Source: Cydia pomonella
Lineage: Eukaryota; Arthropoda; Insecta; Lepidoptera; Tortricidae
Length of the DNA: 64,000 nucleotides
Reading direction: 5' to 3'
NCBI RefSeq assembly: GCF_033807575.1
Contig: NC_084721.1
Location: 1,736,001-1,800,000, forward strand
Positions 21,755-34,537 of the stretch are shown one piece after another. Each line of letters begins with the position of its first letter. Positions within the stretch are counted from its first letter, which is position 1. Below the pieces are notes generated by a model. It ran no database searches and was not told where the DNA came from. It was given only the letters and a program-made list of their open reading frames with translations. A program made the position numbers and the translations under genes.

Positions 21755-24700
21755 CTGTGAACATAGAAAAAAGTAAATTAATAATTTGAAGTTTTGCGTG
21801 TAATATAAGTTTAATATGTGTATAGTGTTTTGGATTTATGTATAATGCAGCGCGAGCGCAGCCGGGTGGTAATGCTAGACGTGTAATAAAATGCTCGCTC
21901 GGTTCGGTGCGCGTGAGCACGTTAGAGAATAAAAGCGCAGAAGCGGCAATCTTCACACTTCTTACATACAACTTGGTTAGTTAAAGCACCAAGTTACAAA
22001 TTTACCAGCAGCGATGCCATTGACCTCTTGACCATTTGACTAATGACAACCGGAATATAGGCTAGTTTTTTTTTTTGTTGCTTGATTCAACTTGTTAGGT
22101 ACATAAAATAGGGCACTGATCCATATTACATACAGGGTTATAAATTTATATTACTATCAATCCTATTTAGGAACGTGGGAAAAAATACTGACAATGACAA
22201 AGACATCATTAACAGTAAAATCATAAAAGTCTTATTTTAATAAAACACTAAATATATTGATGAAAGCTATTCTTCAACAACAAACACTCAAAAAAAAACT
22301 CGTTAATGAGAAAGATTGATGATGATGCCAATATTTTCTCTTACATAGTCGTAATTCAAAACAACTGATTTATAAACTGATATTTATCAAGTCTTTGAAG
22401 TATGCACTTTCGTTGTATAATCGCATATAGTCTCGTAAGGCTCACAATACAAAAAAAAACCTATTTTTAATTTGAACCTTGTAGTCTAGTAAATTAAGGT
22501 AAATTTAGTTTGAAAAGCAATGAATCAAAAGAAATACTACTAGATTTGGTTTATGAAAGGTTCTTATTGGATTGAAACGCACATATATTCCTTACGATAA
22601 ATGCCTACGCGCATCTTCTGCGGTATTTGATCATGAATACTTAAGAAGCACTTTTTTCGACATTGAGGCTTGACCGGATATGCGATGCTATCACACCGCC
22701 TGCTGGACGGATTTTTTTAAGTTATTGACTCATTCAACCTTTTATAACAACTGACTGACTTGAACTTACGAGCCTTTAAAAAAAACATTAAAAAAAGAAA
22801 TATATTTGTCAAGATAATTTTGTCCACAATTGTGAATGCTTTGAATAGTTTGAATCACTATGCACCGTCTTTGATGATTGCAATATACTAAAAAAGTAAA
22901 AAGATGTATTCTAAAGCCTCATTTGAAAGCTACACAAATTTTCACATAATAAAGTTTCACAAAACGTTCGCACAGTGTTTCGAGGCGCGGGCAAAACAAT
23001 CAAAATTAAATGGACAAAAACCTCACAATCAAGCTATTAAAATATAACACGTAGTTTTTAAGATTTTACTTTGCATTTTACGATGCTTGCGTAAAGTTAT
23101 GGTTTGTTAAACTGATGTACTAAATGATTTTAGTTAGCGGTAAATTTTATATACAAGAAATAAAACGTATCTAGTTTAATGTGAACGGCCTAGTAATTGG
23201 ATAAATAACAATATCAAGTGCACGATATGAAAAATTTTACTGTTCACTATTAGAATGTTATGGTTTGTTTTTTTTAATGAAATAAAAGTGAGTCTGCTTT
23301 AGTTCACGATGAATATATTGAGCAGAACAGTTTTGTTTGCATTGAAAAAAAAAAAAACAATGTCAATAATCTATCACCGTCTTGTATGAGATAATGGACG
23401 AACTAAAATGCCGTGAAAATTCTAATGTATCGGACTTTTTTATTTCCAAAAAATATATCTACATATAACATACATAGAAAAAAATATCCATGTTTAAATT
23501 TGAACATATTCAAGGTTGTATTTTCTTTTTACATATTTGCATGTGATTTGTTTTGGAAAAAGTATAAAAAGTGTACATCTGTATGACCGTAACTTTAACA
23601 AGCAGCATGTTACTTTATCATGTCTCATTCGCTTAACAATTATAACATCATTTTTAACTAAAACCTTTCATAACAAATGCATGTATTCCGTTACACGCTA
23701 CCATATAAATTATGACCGTAACGCCGCAGGATAAGGCATAAACTCCTTTGACCTTTAGTTAAACGGATGGCATTAAAATGTATGGAATCGATTAAGATCT
23801 CTGGGTCATAAATGTCATCTAAGAATTATTGATTATGAGGAATAATTGACGTTTCAGTTCGATTTTTAAATATTATTAAAAATACGTTGCATACCTAAAC
23901 GAAAGTTATTTTCGGCCAGTATCTTTACTAGGGTTGTCACTTTAAGTTAGTAGTTCAGAATTTAGACGTTATAACGTAAATAAAAAACGGTAATAACCAC
24001 GGCTAATGGTGAACGTGAGGTAGCGGCTTTGAATCCCGCCCACTACGTAACAGCTATCATTCTTGACGCTGTCATTATTTTATGTTATTACCCGTTTTAA
24101 GCCACACTCGTGTTTAGTTTTGTTAAAAAAACGTCACATTTTTATTTAAACATGTACTTACACAGTGGTCTAAGTTCCGTGTTCTATGGTCAAAAAAGTT
24201 TAAATAAATGTTTTTTTTATGCTTCAAATGACAATACCCGAGGGATTATTCCAACAAAGGAAATAAAACAAAACTAGTAGATCACGGCGATAAGTCGACG
24301 CTGGCCTTTACAGCAGGTGCTTTGAGATTAACGATAACATTTTTTCTGTCCTAGAAATTTAACGATTCTTTGATTTTTATTATTAACTTAATAACTCAAA
24401 TTTACTCTAAACGTTGAGTATAGCAAGATACACGAGAACACGAGTCTATTTAAGCTCCTCGTTTTATTCCAAGATAATTGTCTCTTGTGCCTGTTTGTTA
24501 TTCCATACACGGCCCGCCCGAATGGCTATCATTTTTATATCTTAGTAGGTACTTAAAAGTCCCCAAAATTGGTCTCCAATCTAACCAATCAAAAATTCAG
24601 AACCGAAATTACGTGAAACACATAACCCTCCCCCGCCGGCGGCGAGGAAGTCCGTCATTTGGGGGGGCAGCGACCCGTGAACCCCCACTTTTTACCACGA

Positions 24701-27440
24701 ATTAAATGCTAATAAGGTACCCGATCGGCTGATATCGCGTCTTGGGTGGAAATGGTCAATTTCAAGTATTTTTTTCACTGTTTTTATACGCTTTTTGTGA
24801 ACCTGTTTCGATGCCGATTTGATTCCCACCGAGATTTCGTTTTATTTTTGCTTTTGAATTCAATGATGTGAGAGATTTGCACCGAATGTATCTGTTAGAT
24901 ATTCGGTATGGCTTCGGCACGCTTAATGTGCCCATTATATTTGATATCACCATTAAAACCATGCGTCGCTGACAAAATGGTAGGTGTCGGACGCGTCGCA
25001 AAATGTATCTATATGAATCGGGAGCAAGCGGCCATTTTTACTGCCCCAACATCCCGTCGATTTAACTCAAAAACTATTTCTAAAGAGTTTTTATTTCCCG
25101 TTTATCCTTATGTCTCATAAAAATAAACAACCGTAACTTTTGACTCGTCCCTAAAATCTTTGTCTGACGACAATCGCCGTTCTCTCTATTCATTTCACTT
25201 ACCTGGGGCTTTATGCTTCGCATTGTGCACTTTCGGTCGAAATACAGTATTGTTTGTGTAATTGAATAAATGCCTTCGTGTAAGTCCTTTTGTGTCGCGC
25301 AGGGCGCCCGGCGTCCACACGCCAAGAACTTTACTACAAACCTTGCAATATTATTTTTGCCCGTGAGAATTCGATAATAGAGCACTGCTGAATTTCTTAC
25401 AGAAAAGAGTTTGTCTTCTAAAGCTACCTGAGAAACGGAAAAAACTACGGAACCTGACATTAAATTCGTATGCTGAAGATCGATTGAAGAATCTCAACGC
25501 TGTTCGATGAAGACTAAACTTTAACAGACACAAATTAAAGCGCATAATGAATTGACCATTTAAAGGGTGCTTATTACCATACACGGGACATAAGTGACGG
25601 CATCAAAATCGCTACCAAACGTGGTACCCTGTAATTTGTAATAAAAAATCTATTTATAAGATAAAATAAAGCACCGAAACGCTACCTAAGATGCCGGCTG
25701 ATCGATCTCGTCAGACTTTTAATAAATCAGCCGAGGCACGGGATTCTGAAGCTTGTCACACATAAGTATATGATTTACAATCGAGTGCATTCCAGACGAG
25801 CTTTAATGGTAAATTATTCTATAATGCGCAAAGGTCGAGTTTTGTAATTTAGTTAAGTCGCCTCCTATTTAATAACTTTTTATGAAGCCGAGCGCAGGCA
25901 GGTGATTTTTTTTCGTTTTCTTCTTATCGAAAAAATGCTGACCGGTCGAGCCGCTACTGAAGTAGTTCGGAATTTAAAATTATAGTGTATTAATATGACG
26001 CGTTCCTGTTACAAAATTTTATTTATAGTGAGCGCGTGTGACGGGCGGGACCGGGCGGAGACGAGACGATGACGACACGACAATCACACATCGCGACAAC
26101 GATGTGCGAATATAACTATATCGCCGTTTACTACCGGCCGTAAAACGACGTAATGAACAAATGTCTTTATGGTATCCTTGTAAACGTCAAATATCAGTCA
26201 TTTCTCCTTGGGGCGTACAAAAAATGCCATAAATATTCTTAACAAAATGACTCCTACTGAATATTATGGCCATAAACGAAGGTCTATAAAATGAGGTTTG
26301 GTTGTTTACCTTTTGTCTGTGCTGGAATTAAAAGAACTTAGACGTGGGACGTTCCTTTTGTTCGCAGGGGACCCAGTAAATATGTAAATGATTGAAAATT
26401 ATTCATAACGGAATGTATTAACGCTTTGCGCTTTGTCGTCGAAATGTGCAACGTGTGATGGTGGCTTTATGTGGAACTACCCGATGGGGTGGTTATGCTA
26501 ATGAATAGAAAGGGATAATGCAACGTTTTGTTATTTCTGCGTTTATATCCACTTCCACCCATTGCTGTATTTTAGCTATACATTTGCTAATAAGCGATTC
26601 GTTAATCCTACACTTCCCAAGACACTTAAAAGCATAAATGTCTAAATGACGCTTCAGTTTTGGCCTGCGTATCGTCATTCCCATTAGAGCAGGACGCCAT
26701 TATCAGTACGAGCGGGAAGGACCATGAAAGGAGCGTTTTTCTTACGTTTTTTGTCCCGAAATCCGTGCGTTCAGAAATTTTATTTTAATACAAGAAAAGT
26801 ATTCAAAAGATACGAGGGCAGGTAGACGGGACGGGTATTTGCTTAGTTTCAGTTTTTTTTGGACAAAGAATTCAACTTGATTTATGGCCCGGCTGTGTGA
26901 CGATTTGTGACCTGTAATTTTTGATGTGAGGTTTGTCACTAGCGAGTTTTGATGTTTGATTTATTAATTTACAAGATGGCGGAGGCGTCATCGTTTTGAC
27001 AGCTGTTATAACCTGCAATTTGCCCGGACATGTTATTTGGAGACCTTTTTGACTAAGTGGATTGTGACCACGGGAATTTTGAGATTAGATGTTTTTGCCC
27101 TCATTGTCGGTAATGATGTACCACTGTGCAAAACAAACTAATCTGCGAGCATCGAAATTATAATAATCATAATTTAGGGCACAACAATTATTTTTGAACA
27201 TATCTTTGAGGTAAACCGTAATTACTTAATTTACGATTACATATTACGAAATTGGCCTAAAAGTTAGTTTTCTTTAAAATAAATGGATTTTAACTAATGT
27301 TCCTTGACTTGACATTTTGAAATAAGAACATGTTTTATTTTTATCAAGCCATCTTTATATTTTTATGGTTTTGGTTACAGTCCTTGCAAATAAAATCCAG
27401 TTTCCGTATGAATTTTTCATGGCATTAGTCCTGCATTTGA

Positions 27441-27703
27441 CGATCGGTTTGGCCTAATGGATAGTTACCCTGTCTTTGATGCGGATGGGCCCGGGTTCAA
27501 ACCCTGGTAAGGGCATTTATTTGTGTGAAGAGCATGGATATTTGTTCCTGAGTCATGGCTGTTTTCTATGTATTTTAGTATTTATATATTATATATATCG
27601 TTGTCTAAGTAACTACAACACAAGCCGTAATTGAGCTTACTGTGGGACTTAGTCAATTTGTGTAATGATGTCCTTATAATATTTATTTTTAATTTATTTA
27701 TTA
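27441..27703 (+). mobile_element. tRNA-derived SINE, full-length copy
   Basis: The head has an RNA polymerase III A box (TGGCCTAATGGATAGT) and B box (GGGTTCAAACC). The body has GGGCATTTATTTGTGTG, TTGTTCCTGAGTCATGG, the ATATATATCGTTGTCTAAGT block, GAGCTTACTGTGGGACTTAG and TCAATTTGTGTAATGATGTC, and the tail is an A/T-rich TTTATT repeat. The same order is found in the copies at 40331 and 42621, which defines the family within this window. Confidence 0.9.
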
Positions 27704-30096
27704 AAACGTGTAGAAAATCAATATAAAAACTTTTCGTTAGCCCCTTATTAAACAAAAAACTAACGCGATATACTTTTAAAATCAAAGTAGACCATAGTCT
27801 TACACTTAAACAGTGACAATCCCACCAACACTAACAGTTCCCTCGAGGGTCATTGGGAGGTCAGTTAGAGGGCCAGAGGAATTATAGGGCGCAATAAAGG
27901 TGGCATAATGAGTCTTCAGGGCAGTCGGTTAAATGCTGCGCCGTTAAGACGATTACCCCATCCGTGATATAAGGCGTTAAGTTTTTATTAGTCGTTAGGC
28001 TCGGGTATGGCATTGTCAGGATAGTGTGGAACTGTGATAATAGTATGGCTACAATAAATATGGGTATGTAAATAAACTAGTGGCTTTGTGATCTGTACCT
28101 CGAAAACTTCCTATAATTGAATCGACATAAGTAAAATGTGCTCAATTCGCTTGAAAATGCGACGATAGCATCCGGACATACCCCCGAAAGATATTTTGCC
28201 TTGAGACGCAGACCTTCGCTTTTTCACATTGTCGATTTTGTAGTTAACCAATATAGTGGTTAGTTTGACTAGCCAGTCTAGTTACTGGAATAGAGGCTAA
28301 AACAATCACACTATTTTTCTAATGAAACTGATCACTAATTCTCTGAAAAGAGTCATAAGCATTCAGTTGCATTACCACTTGTGTTTGTATTTATTTCGCA
28401 TAATCTTCTTGTATTTTACTATCAATACCATTTTAATTTTAAATCAGCTGCGTTATAATGGAATGTAAATGACAATTATATTATGATTTGCTTAGCGTTT
28501 ATCACTTGTCTATGCATCTAGACAAAGGTTGCGCCAGCCCTAAGGACTAACTGACATGGCTGTTAAACAAAAGTTACCTACAATCTAATTTATACCTTAA
28601 TACATTCAACTTAAAGCGCACAAAACAACAGCTTTTAGTTCCAAGCATCGCTTAATTTTTACGATGTCTAGTTAAAACAAACTATTCCATCTATGATTGC
28701 TAGTGGATAATGACAATAAAAAAGAACCTTATTATCAAGGTGAGAAAGTTATTTATATATTAGCACGCGTTGCATGACATGTTTCGCATACTTAATTTTA
28801 TAGTTTTTTTGAAGGCGAGCTAAGTCTATGCTGTTTTACGGTTTTATGATTGATTAAGATCATAATTAAAAATTCATTCATAAAAGGCATAATAAAGACG
28901 TAAGGTTTTATAGATTTTTTATTTGATATTTAGCTCAATATATAATAAGTACACCTTAGTCGTATACGGAAGAAAACAAACAGTATAAAGACAGCGGAGA
29001 ATACAAAATGCGCTTATCAAGTTTAAATGAAGTTTTATTGAGTTTTGTATTAAATAAAATAACAAGAGTGATCACGGGACGTGCCGTTAGTTCGGATCGA
29101 GAAAAAAAGAGAGTTGCCACATACAAATTATAAGGCAACTACAAAATATGTTGCTATATAAAAAAATACTTAAGCTAAGCTGACACGCTATATGTTTTGT
29201 ATTAAAAACAGTTTTTAAAATAGAATAGCAATAGCAACTTTTGTTAAACGGATCACGTCTATGAATTTATACGAGAAGATTAAAAAGTTTTTTCATTCCA
29301 TTCGATGCGAATTGAAATAAAAACATCGTAAAAAGCAAAGAAAGACGTTTGTTTCGTACATTTGTTGGATCACTCTAATTTATTTTAATAGTAGTTGACA
29401 GTCTAAACACAATAACGTATCATTTATATAACAACAATCAAAATACTCCTATAAAATAAATTTATTAGCCCTCGTTTAAAATCGCAAATGTTTTTTAAAT
29501 AAAGAAATATAAATTTTACAATATTTTTGTGCCGTAGGGGAACCACTGTGCGATGCAACTTAACCCTTTAAATTTCGTATGAACTTGCAGTGTTTATCTA
29601 ACATTGTTTTGAGCATAAACTCCAACTGTGGTGAGTGTTTAAACAAAAATAAAGTAAAGTGCACCACATGAATAAATGAGCGATCCACCCTTCTTTGGTT
29701 TCATGAACGGGTCTATGTATGTATGGACCCCAAAGCGCTTAGTTCCTTTTAAAAATAGGTATGGAACCCTTAGAACCCCTGGCAGTCCCAGCGGGAAATT
29801 AGAGCGTAATGGTGCAATGTTTGATAAGTTAGCGGGTAGCGGCTGTGTTAATGTAATTTTTAAAGTTAATTCTTTTAAAGGGATGATAAAATCGATTTCA
29901 TTCGCCAATGCTGTGAAGTTATGCATCGCAATAATAGCTACTTTGAATACTCTTGCGCATTCGTATTAATACAACATTTTGCAACCATTGTTTAGCATTT
30001 TGTTATCATAAAAGTTATAAAATTGCAATAATTATTATATTATTGTAGGTATGGTCATTGCAAAAGATGTTGCATCACTGAACAAATGTCATTTTT

Positions 30097-30692
30097 AGGG
30101 TTCCGTAGCCAAATGGCAAAAAACGGAACCCTTATAGATTCGTCATGTCCGTCTGTCTGTCCGATTATGTCACAGCCACTTTTTTACCATATATAATAAT
30201 TGAGTATCATCGAATTGAGAGCATTGAATTTTGTTTAGAGACATAATTATTATGTCAGTTTTTAACATATACTTATTTTATTATTTGGTAGGTACTATTA
30301 TTTCACACGTAATATTACTCGTATTTTACAGCTTCTAAACGACTGGGTATCAGAATTTTCCAGTTCATTTCTAACTCTGTCAAACTGCCAAAGATTAAAA
30401 ATCTAATTTAGATTTATTGTGGCACATTAGGTAATATTATAAATCGTCTTAAATTGACAGGTGTTAGAATTAACTTGTAATCTACCCAGACTATCAACGG
30501 CACATGTTATTTTTGTAGAATAGAAACACTCGCATTACTCGCTAATCATTGACACATTGACGAAGCAATCGGACCCCCAGGGGGCCGAAGGGTTAACGCA
30601 TTACTGGACATAATCTTGATTGATCTGCCTCGTACAAATAACCCTGGTTTGCGTGACGGAACCCCCGTACGGAACCCTGCGCAGCGGGAGGG
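30097..30692. repeat. Dispersed repeat starting AGGGTTCCGTAGCC
   Basis: The left end forms a hairpin (AGGGTTCCGT mirrored by ACGGAACCCT 16 bases later) and continues CGTCATGTCCGTCTGTCTGT. The right part has GTGACGGAACCCCCGTACGG then AACCCTGCGCAGCGGGAGG. I recall both motifs from one lepidopteran repeat family, but that they bound a single copy here is inferred. A related left end occurs at 32467-32560. Confidence 0.45.
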
Positions 30693-30896
30693 TTGATTGC
30701 ACTTTTCGTTGGTATAAAACCTCGATAATGTGTGTCTTAGACTTTATAGTAATACAAAGGGGTGGTTATTGATTGAATTAACCCCTTTCTTTACGTTTAT
30801 GTATTTGCAAGATGTTGAATGTACGAGTAGATGTAGCGCATAATTTTTTGCCATGCGTTTGTATTTTCACGGAAACGCACGAACGTTACATTTATT

Positions 30897-31022
30897 TATT
30901 TGGAAAATAAGCATACAGCCCGCCTGATGGTAAGCAGTCTCCGTAGCCTATGGACGCCTGCAACTCCACTTATTTGCTGGTTGCTTGGTATGCTTGTTTG
31001 CCACCGTCGTAGTATAAAAAAA
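30897..31022 (+). repeat. Family B fragment, rearranged
   Basis: CAGCCCGCCTGATGGTAAGC and GCCTATGGACGCCTGCAAC match family B. The part after it (GTATGCTTGTTTGCCACCGT) matches the reverse complement of the family's own left end, so the copy is partly folded back on itself. Confidence 0.6.
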
Positions 31023-32192
31023 TTACCAACGGAAAATAACAAAATATCTCTGATACCATACTTTGTAGGACATAATATAATAATTATAGGTAAATTATTA
31101 ATCAAAAACCACGCCTCCTTGTCCATTATCAGCCAGTAACTTAAGGTAAGTAGCAGATCGTCAACCTTTCCCCCTTATAAATTTACATCACGTGCCGCGA
31201 CTACACTTAAAGACTTCCAACCTATCATTTAGACTCAATAGCTCTAGCTAGTACTTATTTTTCCACGATTCCAAACTCTATTACCTAAAGCTCAAGAAAT
31301 TCTAGGGTGGGTTAATTGCTTTAAAATTACAGAGATAGTAAACGTTTGATCCGTTGATATATTCAGTGGGAAAAGGTTGCCGTCCCCTGTAATTGCGGCC
31401 TGAAATGTAATGATACTGTAATTTCCTGGCCGCTATTAGCCTTTCGGGGACTTTTGCAATTGTCATACATTATGTAATGGTAATTTTAGACCTTGTTATC
31501 AGATAAATAATAGTTAAACTGGGTAGGCATATTCAAATCTCCAAGTAAACTTAAAGTTAATAAAAGAAAATATTCAAAATCTCAATTTTTTTTTGGTGGG
31601 ACAATTCAGTGAAACACATTATGTTTTGTGGTGTTTAATGTATGTAAATGATAACAAAAGAAAACTATTTTTTTTTTCTTGGATATTTGGCGATATTCTC
31701 AAAAACATTGCCCTCTTTCTCGGGCAGTTGGTTAAAATTCATAAAAGCACGGTATCACGTTATCCCAAATAAAAGCAACATTATTGTAACACACAAAAGA
31801 GGCTTAACATTTCTAAAGTATATTTTATTTTTTACAAAATATTGAATTCCAATGGCAGATGTCCGTTAATCCTTTTTAAGCTAAAACCAATGTTAAAAGA
31901 TATCTCTTCGAAACGAATTGCCGTTGGAACACGGTTCAAATTATAACAGACATATGGATTCATAACGTTTTTTTACTTTTTTTTTACTTTGGCTGTTTGC
32001 GTGCGTTCTCATGCCGGATTAAAATAAATAAAATTTAGTTCTACTTATTAAGAATTCATGGTTCAATGAATATTTTTTTGATTGGTTGCATTTAATTAAA
32101 AGTATCCAACTGGTTTTCAATAGTACGTTTAATTGTTTATTTTGTGACATTTTGTTAAGATACAGAGATAACTCATATGAATTGTAATGTAA

Positions 32193-32460
32193 ATGTTATA
32201 TGGATCAATTTTGTGGCATTGGATTGGGCATATCCTCAGGAAACTTGACACCCACCTATCCAAAGTGGCCCTGACCTGGAAGATGCCCGGAAAACGGAAA
32301 CATGGTCGCCCTAAATCTACTTGGCGCCGTTCCGTGGAGCAAGAGTTGCGTGTATTGGAGATGGGGTGGGAGGAGGTTACCCAAGCTGCCCAGGACCGGT
32401 GTCCGTGGTAGAAAATGGTTCTAACCCTACTAGGGCAGCCGAGCAGGGGGTAACAGGATG
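32193..32460 (+). pseudogene. RTE-type LINE reverse transcriptase, C-terminal fragment
   Basis: The plus frame from 32193 reads WHWIGHILRKLDTHLSKVAL, then W..PGKRKHGRPKSTWRRSVE and, near the end, GWEEVTQAAQDRCPW. This matches the C-terminus of RTE-like non-LTR retrotransposon proteins (RIGH.LR....R.AL.W.P.GKR..GRPK.TWRR..E). Only the last 70 or so residues are present, as expected of a 5'-truncated copy. Confidence 0.85.
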
Positions 32461-32466
32461 GACAGA

Positions 32467-32565
32467 AGTACCTCAAAAGGAAAAAACTGAACCCTTATAG
32501 GATCTCTTTGTTGTCCGTCCGTCCGTCTGTCAGTCTGTCGAGACCTTTTATCTCGGTAAAAATGG
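32467..32565 (+). repeat. GGTTCCGT-family repeat fragment
   Basis: AAGTACCTCAAAAGGAAAAA, then GAACCCTTATAGGATC and TTTGTTGTCCGTCCGTCCGT, resembles the left end of the repeat at 30097. It includes a short GTCC/GTCT microsatellite. Confidence 0.5.
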
Positions 32566-32731
32566 GTAAAAACTATATTACTTATTAGTAAAATATATTG
32601 TTTCAATTTCAACTCAATACCCGTATGGAGGTATTTTATTTTATTTTATTTATTTATTTATACAAAGAATTGCAACAGCTATAAACGATACATTTAACTT
32701 TTAAGATAGTAATATGCAGCCAATTACATAT

Positions 32732-32850
32732 ATTTTATAGGACATTATTACTTACACAAATTGACTATGTCTCACAGTAACCTCAATGTATATGATAAGA
32801 AATAAGACAACTATATATACATATCATATGTATAAAAATATTTATAAATA
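32732..32850 (-). mobile_element. SINE tail fragment
   Basis: TTTTATAGGACATTATTACT, then ACACAAATTGACTATGTC and CACAGTAA, is the minus-strand image of the SINE 3' region at 27441. The tRNA head is missing. Confidence 0.65.
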
Positions 32851-32983
32851 CATATTTATTGGCATTGTCAAATTGTGCCTTAATATTTAAATTAGTAAAT
32901 AAATACCTATGCTCCATATCATATAATGGGCTGACTATAAACTTTGGGCTTATGTTTTTATGATATGTTTCAAACCATGTTAT

Positions 32984-33228
32984 TAAATAAAATAAATTAA
33001 TAAATATTGTGAGACAATCTTGACAAATCAACAGTAAGCTCAATAACGCTTGTGTTGTAGACGACGATAAATATATTATATAGATAAATACATAGAAAAC
33101 ATTCATAACTCAGGAACAAATATTTGTGATGAACACACAAATAAATGCCCTTATCAGGATTTGAACCCGGAACCTCCTGCTTCAGAGGCAGGGTCACTAA
33201 TGTTACTACCGACTACGCCAGGCGGTTA
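32984..33228 (-). mobile_element. tRNA-derived SINE, near full-length
   Basis: On the minus strand it has the tRNA-like head with B box (GGGTTCAAATCC), then GGGCATTTATTTGTGTG, TTTGTTCCTGAGTTATG, a shortened middle and GAGCTTACTGTTGATTTG, with an A/T-rich tail on the left. The A box is degenerate. It lies just beside another SINE tail in the same orientation (32732). Confidence 0.85.
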
Positions 33229-34310
33229 TTTTAGCTGTTTTCATTACTGAATATATTCACAAGAAACACAACACGAAATACAAATAAAAGAAAGTTTAAA
33301 CTTCTTTCACACACCATTGTATGTCTAGTTTACATCCATCGAAGATACATAACCTCTCAATAACAATACTCGTAGGTACAACAATATAAAAATAGCCCAC
33401 ACGAAAATACCTACCGACATTTGTAGGTAAAACACCCTCTAAGCCGTCAGCTGCTCCTGACTGGCCCTCCCTATTCAACCCCTAATTAAACGAGACCCAT
33501 CATCAGATACTACTAACTCTCAAACACAGGTCTTCTTAGACTGGACTTTGAGTCATCGTAACCATTGTAAGATGACCCTCCCAATGCCCATGCAAATTCA
33601 ATGTAACGTAGTGTTGTGTTTCAATACTGCGCGAAGGTCAACGTAAGATGGTGGAGAGCTGGGAGCTGGCCTGTCAAATACATAATGAGTATTTTTTTTA
33701 TTTTTAGGTACGATCGATGGGAAACAGGTTCCATGCGAATTTCCGCTTAGCTTAGTAGGGGGTGGGTTTTTAATGAGATTATGCTAGATTACGTTGGTTT
33801 GAAACGACTTACATGTCAAATACTGATTCAAATATAAATATTTTAGGGTTTGCGTTATTAATTATTATTAGTTAGTTACTATTTAATTTTTATTTAACTA
33901 CGTGAGAATAGCTTCGAATGATTTTGTGTGTGTTCTGTGTGAAGTTAAAATTGAAAAAAATGCAACCTATACATGTATATAAGGAAATCATTGTAAGTAT
34001 CAGTTGAACCTTGGCATTTATTCACAAATAAAACAATGTGACAACCCTGCCATCGAAATTCAATCATAACCGTTTACCATTTAAAAATGGAACGTGTAGA
34101 CAAAGACAGCACTATACAGTGTCACATGTGTGAGAGAGAGATGGCGGTCGGCGCGACGTGTCGTAAGGTATGCGTCGAGGAGCTCGTAATTACAGTGAGG
34201 CACAGGGTGATGTGAAGATGACAGTTTCACACTTTTTTTTAATTAGTGTGGAGGCAAGACTTAGGCACATTACAAATTCATTCCATATCATCGTTTGACT
34301 GACGACTGCT

Positions 34311-34406
34311 TTATTGTATAAGGCAAATAAGTAGACGAATCGCCTGATGGTAAGCGATAACCGTCGCCCATGGACACCTGCAACGTAAGAAGTGCATTGC
34401 CGGCGA
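34311..34406 (+). repeat. Family B fragment
   Basis: It contains CGCCTGATGGTAAGCGATAA, CCGTCGCCCATGGACACCTG and AAGTGCATTGCCGGCG. The 3' end with GTACGCTCTTTTC is missing. Confidence 0.65.
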
Positions 34407-34522
34407 TTAACACGCACGGACGCCACGGACGGAAGTATGGCCTTTCACTGAACATGTCAAAAGACATAATAAGTTCAGTCTGTAATAATTCGCTTAGCAC
34501 CTTTGCATACAACTTATATGCA

Positions 34523-34537
34523 GGGGGGGGGGGGGGG
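34523..34537. repeat. Homopolymer run of 15 G
   Basis: Fifteen consecutive G occur in an AT-rich context. Such runs are rare here and are prone to sequencing or assembly length error. Confidence 0.9.

Noticed and set aside
25080..25584. Overlapping minus-strand frames of 126 and 77 codons
   Set aside because: Composition is that of anonymous intron. There is no recognisable domain, and the two frames overlap in different phases without either looking protein-like.
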